Assembly: GCA_013041785.1 (NCBI GenBank)
Contig: JABDRK010000429.1
Span: 1-6,190 of the forward strand
Length of the DNA stretch: 6,190 bases
From: Eudoraea sp.
Lineage (GTDB): Bacteria > Bacteroidota > Bacteroidia > Flavobacteriales > Flavobacteriaceae
Direction: 5' to 3'
Shown here: positions 1 to 6,190 of the stretch, in pieces
How the letters are laid out: each line of letters begins with the position of its first letter
Position numbering within the stretch: the first letter of the stretch is position 1
The notes under the pieces: model-generated
Database searches by the model: none
What the model saw: the letters and a program-made list of their open reading frames with translations, nothing else
Told to the model about the DNA's origin: nothing
Made by a program: the position numbers and the translations under genes

Positions 1-290
1 ACCCAGCTCAGGCTCAATTCCCCACCTCCCGGGGACTGGTTATCAAAAAAAGCAGCCATCTCTGTTTTTCCTTTCACCAGGCTGTTGTTGCGCATCAGCA
101 CCGCATCTTCGGCTGCATAGGCCAAAAAGGCTTCGGGTATGCCCTCTGCCTTGGCCATGGCGGCAAAAGCGTGTTCGGCATCTACTATCTCTTCTTTCCA
201 CATTTCAAGGGAGGCTTCGGTCTGTTCGGATTTACACCCCAGGATTGAGATCACCAGGATCATATAAAACGTCAATTGGAATAATTTCAT
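1..290 (-). CDS. SnoaL/DUF4440-like (NTF2-fold) lipoprotein, N-terminal part
   Basis: This gene is cut by the left edge of the window; 96 residues are visible from an ATG at 290 down to base 1. The start encodes a hydrophobic signal (about residues 3-18) ending in I-L-G-C, a lipobox that puts the lipidated cysteine at residue 19, so the product should be a membrane-anchored lipoprotein. From about residue 36 the sequence (VDAEHAFAAMAKAEG, then FLAYAAEDAVLM and a VKGKTEM turn) has the pattern of the DUF4440/SnoaL-like NTF2 fold: a first helix, then the 'Y.a.Da....g....G...i' strand-turn. Such secreted Bacteroidota proteins have no single known activity; the fold forms a cone-shaped ligand pocket. 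The gene lies 61 bases after the epimerase-like gene on the same strand with no convincing terminator between, so co-transcription is possible. The family call is fairly secure; the function is unknown. Confidence 0.8.
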   Translation of the reverse strand, partial: MKLFQLTFYMILVISILGCKSEQTEASLEMWKEEIVDAEHAFAAMAKAEGIPEAFLAYAAEDAVLMRNNSLVKGKTEMAAFFDNQSPGGGELSLSW

Positions 291-351
291 TGGTAAGGAT
301 TTTGTATCAAGATAAAGAATATTGAAGTAAAGATCTTCTTGAATTACCCTT

Positions 352-1236
352 TTACTTTACCTCAAAGAATTCATAGGTACGTGACCATTCCGTAGTTTCC
401 CCCGGTTCAATGGAAATCTGATGGAACAACTCCGGACTAACTACATGTTCCCAGCCCCATAGGTTGACCTTGTTTGTAGAAAAACTCCCGTGTTCACGGA
501 TACCAAGCTTATGGTTTAGGTTTTGAAGTTCCCAGGATGCAGGGACGTTCTCTATTCCGTTGAGGTGGCTGATAAAGAATTGCTCTTTTGGGCTGCCATT
601 AAAGCCTATATCACCGAAGTTAAGGGTTAGCTGCTGTTCAGGATTAACGAACATTTCAAATCCTTTTTCCTTGAAATGGAAAGGGAATTTCAAGACATAG
701 TCCTTACTAATCTTAGCTTGATTTATGGCCAAAAAATTATGGGCATATTCATCGGTATGGATGCTCTTCTCCCCGGTGTTTTGGAGTTGGTAACTGATTA
801 GCAGGGAGCTTTCCTTAATGGTGAATTCCTTTTGAAGCAAATAGGCGTAACCGTTCAGGGTTTCAGAGACACATCGGATAATCAGGGTGTTCGCTTTCGT
901 TTCAAATTCAAATCGGGCCGGCCGGATCTCATACGAATCACTAAACAGGTAAGAGGTATTATGCTTTTTTAATGCCCCCACCCCAATTTTATGAAACCAG
1001 TCTCCGGTTTCGATTTCGTCAAATCCCAGCGCGGTTTCGATCCCGAACTCATTATAGAGTCCCTTTCCAAAAAGATCGGGATCTATGTTGTCTGTTCGCT
1101 CTATGGTAGTCATCGGAATATCGCGATACTTCACCTTTGTAATTTTCCCGCTCCAGTCGAAACGCGAATACGAATATCCCTCCATAGGCAAATCCAGGTG
1201 GACTTCCAGCGTGTTGTTCTTTAGGGTACAGGGCAT
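352..1236 (-). CDS. aldose 1-epimerase-like (galactose mutarotase superfamily) protein
   Basis: The 294-residue product has no signal peptide or membrane segment and is probably cytosolic. Its plan fits the galactose-mutarotase-like beta-sandwich: an N-terminal 'SRFDWSGKIT' segment (residues 24-33) as in uncharacterised aldose-epimerase-like proteins, a central 'DEYAHNFL' (162-169) at the place where true mutarotases carry the catalytic His of 'H.yFNL', and a C-terminal 'ISIEPGETTEWSRTYEF' (274-290) matching the family's closing 'L.PGe....yrF' strand. The equivalent of the mutarotase catalytic glutamate is not certain from reading alone, so the reaction (anomer interconversion of a sugar or sugar phosphate) is inferred from fold only. 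The ATG at 1236 is the only plausible start: an in-frame TAA lies 15 bases upstream with no other start codon between. The gene sits downstream of the propeller gene's terminator, so it needs its own promoter in 1237-1321; I saw no clean one. Confidence 0.85.
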   Translation of the reverse strand: MPCTLKNNTLEVHLDLPMEGYSYSRFDWSGKITKVKYRDIPMTTIERTDNIDPDLFGKGLYNEFGIETALGFDEIETGDWFHKIGVGALKKHNTSYLFSDSYEIRPARFEFETKANTLIIRCVSETLNGYAYLLQKEFTIKESSLLISYQLQNTGEKSIHTDEYAHNFLAINQAKISKDYVLKFPFHFKEKGFEMFVNPEQQLTLNFGDIGFNGSPKEQFFISHLNGIENVPASWELQNLNHKLGIREHGSFSTNKVNLWGWEHVVSPELFHQISIEPGETTEWSRTYEFFEVK

Positions 1237-1314
1237 ATAAACAGAGATATATTAAAGTCTGTATTTTTCAATCCAAAAGGCCTCAGGGTTGTTCTATGGA
1301 ATCGGCTGAAAATG

Positions 1315-1352
1315 AAAAACCAAACCCCCATGATCATTACTTCAGGGGGCTT
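1315..1352 (-). terminator. rho-independent terminator after the propeller gene
   Basis: About 20 bases past the stop of the large propeller gene, the minus-strand transcript reads AAGCCCCC, a 16-base loop, GGGGGUUU. That is an 8-bp stem (plus strand 1345-1352 with 1322-1329) with five G-C pairs and one G-U wobble. It is followed by GG and a run of five U (1319-1315) and a second U-rich stretch. The wobble would be a C-A mismatch on the opposite strand, which supports minus-strand use. A TGA/TCA pair inside the loop could extend the stem with a one-base bulge. Confidence 0.7.
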
Positions 1353-1372
1353 GATTTTAAAGTTATGGACGA

Positions 1373-4300
1373 TTACTTGCTTTCAAGAAATGTTTCAAAG
1401 CTCATCAGGGATATCCCCTCCAGGCCTTTTATTTTTTTCTTGAGTTTGGCATAATCCGCTTTGGCCTTATCAAAGCGCTCTGTAATAAGCTGCAAGTTAT
1501 CGAAGTCGGCTTTAGTGGGCTTATCGTAACTGCTGGCCACCTTGCTGTACAGGTTCGTCATTTTTTCCCTGAGCTGAGGTTCAGCACTACCTACGTAATT
1601 ATCTCCTGTAGTTATCACCAGGGATTCCTTTAGGGTGTTGAGTTTGGCGAGCATCTTTTTATTGCCATCACTTTCCATTTTGGCAATCATTTCATCCATT
1701 TCATATACGAAATAAGCCAGCTCCTGTACCATATCGTATAGTTCCATGGTGATCCGGTTTTTCATATCCCGATCTGCTTTGGATAATGGTGAATTCTTGT
1801 CGTACACCAACTCGAAACTGTGCTCATAAGTGTCTTTCCCTTTTTTCACAACTGCTTTATAGGTTCCGGCTGGCACTTGTGGAGCAGTGAACCCACCAAA
1901 AGTGAACGTCTTACCCTTGGCCACCTTGGGAACGTTTCGGGTATAGTTCCAGTTCACAATGTTGATTCCTTTGGATTTACCCGGGCCGATTTCCACGATT
2001 TTATTACCCTCCATGTCCTGGATCTCCATACTCATTTTCCCGAATGTATGGCGCTTTTTCAGATAGTACTTAAGTTGTACGTTTTTGGTTTTGCTGGGCC
2101 CTACAAACTCCGTTTCACCACCAAAATTCCCAGAGAAGTTACTGGTTTCACTGATCACGGTTGGACTGTTCTCAAAAAAGTGAACGTTTTTGTCCAGGAT
2201 TTCAGGGGTTAAAGCGCGAAGCGGGGAAATATCATCAATAATTATTACGCCACGCCCATGGGTACCCATGACCAGATCATTGGTTCGCTTTTGCAGGTCG
2301 ATGAAATGTACTGCCACTGCTGGCATATTATTAGTAAACTTGCTCCAGCTTTGTCCGCCATCCAGGGTGATGTACAAACCAAATTCTGTGCCCAGGAAAA
2401 GCAGATTCGGATTTACATAGTCTTCCTGAATGTTTCGAACAGGCCCTTCAACTTCTCCATTGATAATATTGGTCCAGCTAGCCCCATAGTCTGTGGTTTT
2501 GAAGGCATAGGGATTCATATCATTCTGGGTATGACCGTCAAATACCGCGTAGGCCGTTCCTTTATCTATAGAACTGGCTTCAATGTGGTAGCACCAGGTA
2601 TTGGCTGGAAGGCCCTGGATATTGGCCACTGTATTCGTCCAGCTTTTCCCACCATCCTTACTAACCTGAACATTGCCGTCATCGGTGCCTACCCAGATCA
2701 CGTTTTCATCCAGTGGCGATTCAGCAATGGTGAATATGGTGGTGTGGTTTTCGGCACCGGAATTGTCCACGGACAAACCTCCGGAGGCCTCCTGATTTTG
2801 CTTGGCCGGATCATTGGTGGTCAGGTCAGGGGATATAATTTCCCAGCTATCTCCCATATCCTCGGATTTGTGGAGGTACTGGCTGCCCATATAAAACCGG
2901 TCAGGCTGAAAGGCGCTGATAGCCATAGGCGGATTCCAATTAAACCGTAGTTTTTCCACCCCCCGGGTTGGCTGCGGCTGTATGGTTTTTATAAGGTTAC
3001 GCTCGGTATCAATCCTCCATACATTATCAGCTCCCTGCATTTCAGAATAGATTATCGGTTTGGTTGGATGTTTTAACACCCTGAAACCGTCACCCTGTCC
3101 TGCAGACTTCCAATCCCGGGCATTTACTCCACCAGGGGAAGAAGAAGGGCCATACCAGGAACCGTTGTCCTGCAGGCCTCCGTAGACGTTATAGGGTTCT
3201 GCATCATCCACGCTTATATGATAAAACTGCGAGAGGGGCAGATTTTGGACGATTTCCATCGTTGTTCCCCCATTCCAAGAGCGATAAACTCCTCCGTCTG
3301 TTCCTACATACATAATGTCTGAGTCTTTGATGCTAAAGGCAATATCATGGATATCCGAATGCATATTTCCAAGGTTCTTAAACGTTTTGCCCCCGTCGCG
3401 GGAAATAGAACCGCTCAAACCTCCTTTGACCACCACATTTTCGTCTTTAGGGTCCACCACGATTCGGGAGAAATAAAACGGGCGCACGGTAATCCCAAAA
3501 TCATTATTCAATTGTTCCCAATTGGCTCCGCCGTCATTGCTTCTGTACAATCCTTTTCGTTCATCTTTTTCAGCCTCTATCACCGTATAGAGCACTTCTG
3601 GATTTGTTGGGGCTACCGCTATGGCCAGCCGTCCTAATTTTCCTTCTGGGAAACCATTGTGTATTTTGTTCCAGGTTGCACCGCCATCTGTTGATTTATA
3701 AAGGGCACTATTGGCACCTCCAGACTCGAAAGACCAGGCAGTTCGGCGAAATTCCCACATGGAGGCATAAAGCGTATTTGGGTCGGTTGGATCCATGGCC
3801 AGGTCGGCACATCCCGTTTTAGGGTTCACGTAGAGCAGCTTTATCCAGGTGGCTCCTCCATCCGAAGATTTATAAACGCCACGTTCTTCACTATCCCCCC
3901 ATAAGGCTCCAAGAACACCCACATATACCTCCTGGGAGTTATTGGGATTTACTATTACATTGGCAATACGTTCAGATTTTTCAAAGCCGATCTTTTTCCA
4001 GTTGGACCCTCCATCGGTCGTTTTATATAATCCGTCGCCAAGGGACACAGAATTCCGGGTCCAGGTTTCACCTGTCCCCACATAAATGGTATTGTCAGGA
4101 TCATTGGGATCTACTTCCACGGCCCCAATAGACTGGCAATAGTCGTCAAAAATGGGATTAAAAGTAGTACCTGAGTCATTTGATTTCCATACACCGCCAC
4201 CAGCCGTTCCGGCATAAATTATTCTGGGATTGGTCGGATGCACTTCCATGTCGTTAATCCGGCCACTCATCAAGGCGGGTCCAATGTGCCGCGCGCTGAG

Positions 4301-4405
4301 GTCACCAAAAATTCTGGAAGCATCGATTGTGGTTTGCTCTTGTGAAACACCAGACAGGGGAAACGTAAGCCCCAAAACCAAAAGAAAAAACATGTTTGAT
4401 CTCAT
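1373..4405 (-). CDS. secreted sortilin/VPS10-like BNR (Asp-box) beta-propeller protein, 'glycosyl hydrolase' family
   Basis: The 1010-residue product begins with a signal peptide (MRSN then a hydrophobic core, likely cut near residue 21 in SGVS-QEQ), so it is exported. Residues ~35-735 form a long beta-propeller region with eleven Asp-box (S/T-x-D-x-G-x-x-W/F) motifs at about 75, 129, 180, 238, 289, 335, 376 (degenerate, SWNGGTTM), 514, 582, 637 and 680. The Asp-box-free stretch 384-513 holds a distinct GGLQDNGSW motif. This matches the sortilin N-terminal/VPS10 and GH74-like class, often labelled glycosyl hydrolase in Bacteroidota, though I could identify no catalytic acids. Residues ~773-868 resemble an Ig/FlgD-like strand domain ending in 'VPAGTYKAVVKKG', and ~875-990 is charged and helical. 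No type IX secretion C-terminal signal is evident. An alternative start is Met5. The start lies 15 bases after the hairpin that follows the LolA-like gene; the gene ends at its own terminator. Substrate unknown. Confidence 0.93.
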   Translation of the reverse strand: MRSNMFFLLVLGLTFPLSGVSQEQTTIDASRIFGDLSARHIGPALMSGRINDMEVHPTNPRIIYAGTAGGGVWKSNDSGTTFNPIFDDYCQSIGAVEVDPNDPDNTIYVGTGETWTRNSVSLGDGLYKTTDGGSNWKKIGFEKSERIANVIVNPNNSQEVYVGVLGALWGDSEERGVYKSSDGGATWIKLLYVNPKTGCADLAMDPTDPNTLYASMWEFRRTAWSFESGGANSALYKSTDGGATWNKIHNGFPEGKLGRLAIAVAPTNPEVLYTVIEAEKDERKGLYRSNDGGANWEQLNNDFGITVRPFYFSRIVVDPKDENVVVKGGLSGSISRDGGKTFKNLGNMHSDIHDIAFSIKDSDIMYVGTDGGVYRSWNGGTTMEIVQNLPLSQFYHISVDDAEPYNVYGGLQDNGSWYGPSSSPGGVNARDWKSAGQGDGFRVLKHPTKPIIYSEMQGADNVWRIDTERNLIKTIQPQPTRGVEKLRFNWNPPMAISAFQPDRFYMGSQYLHKSEDMGDSWEIISPDLTTNDPAKQNQEASGGLSVDNSGAENHTTIFTIAESPLDENVIWVGTDDGNVQVSKDGGKSWTNTVANIQGLPANTWCYHIEASSIDKGTAYAVFDGHTQNDMNPYAFKTTDYGASWTNIINGEVEGPVRNIQEDYVNPNLLFLGTEFGLYITLDGGQSWSKFTNNMPAVAVHFIDLQKRTNDLVMGTHGRGVIIIDDISPLRALTPEILDKNVHFFENSPTVISETSNFSGNFGGETEFVGPSKTKNVQLKYYLKKRHTFGKMSMEIQDMEGNKIVEIGPGKSKGINIVNWNYTRNVPKVAKGKTFTFGGFTAPQVPAGTYKAVVKKGKDTYEHSFELVYDKNSPLSKADRDMKNRITMELYDMVQELAYFVYEMDEMIAKMESDGNKKMLAKLNTLKESLVITTGDNYVGSAEPQLREKMTNLYSKVASSYDKPTKADFDNLQLITERFDKAKADYAKLKKKIKGLEGISLMSFETFLESK

Positions 4406-4420
4406 AGTAGTCTCGTTTTT

Positions 4421-4453
4421 AAAAAAATGGCCCTTAAATCTTAAGGGCCATTT
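4421..4453 (-). terminator. perfect 13-bp hairpin with U-tract between LolA-like and propeller genes
   Basis: Bases 4425-4437 (AAATGGCCCTTAA) and 4441-4453 (TTAAGGGCCATTT) are exact inverted repeats around a 3-base loop. On the minus strand the hairpin is followed directly by a seven-T run (4427-4421, three of them inside the stem), the form of a strong intrinsic terminator. It begins 16 bases after the stop of the LolA-like gene and ends 15 bases before the propeller gene's ATG. Because it fills most of the 64-base gap, it may act as a partial terminator or transcript-stabilising hairpin within one operon rather than an absolute stop; that role is inference. Confidence 0.8.
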
Positions 4454-4469
4454 ATAATATGTTTAGGTT

Positions 4470-5240
4470 TTAGTTTTTTTCCTCTGTGACTATTTCCTCG
4501 GGAAAGGCAAAAGCAGCCTCCTCGACCTGGGGATTTAGTTCTATACTTTCAAAGCTCATAGGGTTTGAAGGCCCGTCCTTTAAACCAGAGGTCATTGAAA
4601 AGGGGAAATAGAGGCCATCTACTTCCTGGTAATCGCTAAAGGTGATCTCCTGGGTCATACCTTTGGCTTGTCCTGACCTGATCTCACTTTGTACCGCCAG
4701 GGGGACGTAATTCTCGGTATCGAAAAAGTAGAAACTAACATTCTGTTCCTCATTCCCATCAATAGTTAATGGCTCTCTGACCAGCTTCAATTTATAGGTC
4801 TCTGTTCCTTCGATTTCCTCGGTACCCATAAATTCCACTGTGTACCCCTTTTCTTTATAATCGATAAATGGATCAGGAAAATCATTGGTCTCCAACTTAA
4901 AATTGGCTGTTGCTTCTGCATCATTCTTTTCGGCTTTCATGGTCATAAAATTGTGGCCCCATAGGACCTCGCCATCGAAAACACCCTGTTTGATCTCTTT
5001 TCCCTGAAAATTGATGGTAGTCATTTGCCGGCCATCTTTCAATTGGATGATTTCAAGCGGAATTTCCATGCCTTGTTGGTTTACCTTGGCATTCATTTTA
5101 ATGCCCTCAAGACTTTTCCACTGGTCTAAACCACCTGTATTTTCAAAGTAATTATTCAGAATTTCATCAACGGATTGTGCCTGGGCGGGAACGGCCAGGA
5201 ACAGGAGGATTAGGGACAGAATAAAGGATAATTTTCTCAT
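4470..5240 (-). CDS. LolA-like outer membrane lipoprotein-sorting family protein, secreted
   Basis: The 256-residue product starts with a clear signal peptide (MRKLSF, a Leu/Ile-rich core, then VPAQA-QS), with probable cleavage after Ala21 and release to the periplasm. The mature part opens with 'VDEILNNYFENTGGLDQWKSLEGIKMNAKV' spread over residues 24-53, the typical start of Bacteroidota proteins annotated as outer membrane lipoprotein-sorting proteins: a helix followed by the first strands of the LolA/LppX half-barrel. Later hallmarks are 'GVFDGEVLWG' (86-95), a 'YKLKLVRE' strand (149-156) and 'SDYQEVDGLYFPFSM' (202-216). The fold binds lipid or lipoprotein acyl chains in proteobacterial LolA; this homologue is not LolA itself and its ligand is unknown. 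The acidic tail (EEIVTEEKN) has no anchor. A candidate ECF-type promoter sits about 30-60 bases upstream. No Shine-Dalgarno is visible; the start region is A/T-rich. The adjacent exported propeller gene is its likely partner. Confidence 0.88.
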   Translation of the reverse strand: MRKLSFILSLILLFLAVPAQAQSVDEILNNYFENTGGLDQWKSLEGIKMNAKVNQQGMEIPLEIIQLKDGRQMTTINFQGKEIKQGVFDGEVLWGHNFMTMKAEKNDAEATANFKLETNDFPDPFIDYKEKGYTVEFMGTEEIEGTETYKLKLVREPLTIDGNEEQNVSFYFFDTENYVPLAVQSEIRSGQAKGMTQEITFSDYQEVDGLYFPFSMTSGLKDGPSNPMSFESIELNPQVEEAAFAFPEEIVTEEKN

Positions 5241-5466
5241 TTTTATAATTTTTGGATTTATGTTATCTAAGTATTAGTCTCATACAGAAGACGGTTGTTA
5301 CAATTAATCAAATAAGGTATGAAAAAATCTTATCCTGAAAGGAACCTTCTTCTTTATTTTTATAGTAAAACACCATCATTTGAGATGTTATACGCTCGTA
5401 ACTTTTAAGGGCTTGGGATCATGACTGAGGTAATAAGGATTGTTTGCTCATGCTCATTTTATTGGC
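5241..5466. other. 226-base AT-rich intergenic region
   Basis: This is the longest gap in the window, between the DUF7670-type gene and the LolA-like gene. It holds the candidate ECF promoter near its low-coordinate end. A minus-strand frame at 5457-5308 reads as a 12-residue micro-ORF, one TGA, then 36 open codons (see findings). I saw no convincing intrinsic terminator for the upstream gene, no tRNA and no repeat longer than a few bases. Confidence 0.6.
5272..5302 (-). promoter_or_regulatory. candidate ECF-sigma-type promoter for the LolA-like gene
   Basis: On the minus strand, TGTAAC (plus 5302-5297) is followed by a 17-base spacer and GACTAATA (plus 5279-5272). This resembles the GTAAC / GTCT-type -35 and -10 elements that I recall upstream of Bacteroidota ECF-sigma-regulated genes; the -10 differs from GTCT by one base. 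A start site near 5265 would give a leader of about 25 bases before the ATG at 5240, a sensible spacing. The housekeeping TTTG / TAnnTTTG elements were not found here. The assignment is from memory of consensus patterns and is tentative. Confidence 0.3.
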
Positions 5467-5841
5467 CTAATGCTTTTTCTGATAATAACTCAAAATAAAA
5501 AGGATTCCTACAAGGACAAAGGGGAGGGTAATAAGGCCGATGACCCCCAGGCTCATCCATACGGATTCATTCATCCGATAATTATGTTGAAATACCAAAG
5601 GGCTCGCTATAAGGCCAATTATTACAAAGATGATCCCACCAACTTTTTCCCACTTCCAGGCCACAAGGAGGATGGCAAGCAAAATAAAAGAAGGGATCAG
5701 ATGTATCAAAAATGCCAGTAGTTGTTGCCCCAGGCTTAGCCCGGGTTCAAAGGCATCCAGGGCAAACAGGCTGATAAATAAAATAGCAATGATGCAAAGT
5801 ATCCTGGGAAACCAATGCAATATTTTGGCGGTCCTGCTCAC
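5467..5841 (-). CDS. small four-helix integral membrane protein (DUF7670-type)
   Basis: This 124-residue protein is almost entirely membrane embedded, with four predicted helices at about residues 11-28, 40-62, 67-84 and 95-118, and short polar ends (MSRTAK at the start, YYQKKH at the end). The segments 'ILHWFPRILCIIAILFISLF', 'LDAFEPG', 'LIHLIPSFILLAILLVAWKW' and 'YRMNESVWMSLG' match my memory of an uncharacterised bacterial membrane family (DUF7670); no activity is known. The start is GTG: upstream, the frame is open to a TGA at 5881-5883 without any ATG, and downstream the first Met is residue 90, inside the third loop. A TTG at codon 8 is a less likely alternative. The gene lies 10 bases after the desaturase-family gene, which points to co-transcription and perhaps a shared role at the membrane (inference). 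No clear terminator follows. Confidence 0.8.
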   Translation of the reverse strand: MSRTAKILHWFPRILCIIAILFISLFALDAFEPGLSLGQQLLAFLIHLIPSFILLAILLVAWKWEKVGGIIFVIIGLIASPLVFQHNYRMNESVWMSLGVIGLITLPFVLVGILFILSYYQKKH

Positions 5842-5851
5842 GAATAATGAT

Positions 5852-6190
5852 TCACTTGATGTTGATAAACGGGCTAATAATCAGGTATAAAAACGATTGT
5901 TTTTCCTTGCCTTTAAACTCTTTGAGCCCATAGTTGATTTCGGCTACAGGTTTGGTCCGGAAGGTGCCAAACAGCCGGTCCCAGATCACAAATAGGGTGC
6001 CGTAGTTGGAATCGGTATAGAACTGGTCCTGTTCGTGGTGAACCTTATGGTAGTTGGGCATTAAAAAAAGCCAGCCCAGGGCCTTGTCCAGGGATTCCGG
6101 ATATCGCATATTGGTATGCTGGAGATAAAATACAGGGATGATCAGGAAGAGGAAGATGTTCATAGACAGAATGTCCAGCCCAAAAACGAC
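5852..6190 (-). CDS. sterol desaturase / fatty acid hydroxylase family protein, C-terminal part
   Basis: The frame stays open to the right edge, so the true start lies outside the window; 112 C-terminal residues are visible. They begin VVFGLDILS, followed by a hydrophobic helix and 'FYLQHTN', then 'MPNYHKVHHEQDQFYTDSNYG' split over the family's last histidine cluster (H-x-x-H-H) and the conserved 'YTDSNYG' and 'IWDRLFGTF' motifs. These are the diagnostic end of the PF04116 di-iron membrane oxygenases, whose histidine boxes bind two irons at the cytoplasmic face to hydroxylate or desaturate lipids. The earlier histidine boxes are not in view. The ATG at 6163 is internal, because homologues share sequence upstream of it and the nine preceding codons fit the family. 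The protein ends in a short hydrophobic tail (SFLYLIISPFINIK). The substrate (sterol, carotenoid, fatty acid or alkylglycerol) cannot be decided. Confidence 0.92.
   Translation of the reverse strand, partial: VVFGLDILSMNIFLFLIIPVFYLQHTNMRYPESLDKALGWLFLMPNYHKVHHEQDQFYTDSNYGTLFVIWDRLFGTFRTKPVAEINYGLKEFKGKEKQSFLYLIISPFINIK

Noticed and set aside
291..351. GAAG/CTTC inverted repeat around AAGATCTT as a terminator between the epimerase-like and lipoprotein genes
   Set aside because: The stem is only 4 bp and no U-tract follows on the minus strand.
991..1224. Plus-strand 77-codon frame
   Set aside because: It lies wholly antisense to the epimerase-like gene, which has clear family motifs on the minus strand.
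1242..1271. TTG-N19-TATCTCTG on the minus strand as a housekeeping promoter for the epimerase-like gene
   Set aside because: Spacing and bases are near the Bacteroidota TTG/TAnnTTTG pattern, but the predicted start would fall on the ATG itself, giving a leaderless message. The -7 box also has a mismatch, so this is too weak to list as a feature.
1820..2950. Long plus-strand open frames (130, 76 and 230 codons) inside the propeller gene
   Set aside because: They lie antisense to a well-supported 1010-residue gene, overlap one another, and have no family-like motifs. They are explained by the codon pattern of the real gene, whose Asp-box repeats give recurrent antisense sequence.
3347..3822. 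Plus-strand frames of 96 and 72 codons
   Set aside because: They are antisense to Asp-box repeats of the propeller gene, with low-complexity His/Arg-rich translations and no start context.
3540..4220. Recurring short DNA similarities on the plus strand (CCNCCATC followed by TTTATA)
   Set aside because: They encode the repeated Asp-box (Y-K-S/T-x-D-G-G) of the propeller protein and are not independent DNA repeats or a CRISPR array.
5376..5400. Imperfect CATC/GATG hairpin in the intergenic gap
   Set aside because: It has four base pairs with a bulge and no flanking U-tract, well within chance for AT-rich DNA.
5440..5890. Plus-strand frames of 93 and 86 codons
   Set aside because: They are antisense to the four-helix membrane protein; their Lys/Asn-rich content is the mirror of its hydrophobic codons.

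Overview
The window most likely comes from a member of the Bacteroidota, probably a marine-type Flavobacteriaceae. The signs are moderate GC, A-rich start regions without Shine-Dalgarno motifs, signal peptides ending in the phylum's usual 'SQ' or 'AQAQ' style, and secreted families common in that group (a sortilin/VPS10-like BNR propeller and a LolA-like outer-membrane lipoprotein-sorting homologue). The species assignment is inference.

Every supported gene lies on the minus strand, so the natural reading order is from high to low coordinates. First is the C-terminal part of a sterol desaturase/fatty acid hydroxylase family membrane enzyme (runs off the right edge). Ten bases later comes a small four-helix membrane protein of the DUF7670 type with a GTG start, probably co-transcribed. 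A 226-base AT-rich gap follows, holding a candidate ECF-sigma-type promoter. Next is a secreted LolA-like protein, then a perfect 13-bp hairpin with a U-tract, then a 1010-residue secreted Asp-box beta-propeller protein that starts only 15 bases after the hairpin. This large gene ends at a second intrinsic terminator. It is followed by a cytosolic aldose-1-epimerase-like protein and, 61 bases further, by the N-terminal half of a SnoaL/DUF4440-type lipoprotein that runs off the left edge.

The genes do not form a recognisable single pathway. The clearest functional unit is the LolA-like/propeller pair. Both are exported, they are adjacent, and they are separated only by a terminator-like hairpin. 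No independent promoter could be recognised for the second gene, which suggests differential expression by read-through. The epimerase-like gene probably forms a second unit with the lipoprotein.

There are no RNA genes, CRISPR arrays, insertion sequences or obvious signs of recent transfer. I found no evidence of an undescribed defence or mobile system. The points worth a second look are regulatory (hairpin, candidate ECF promoter) plus a possible decayed micro-ORF in the 226-base gap.
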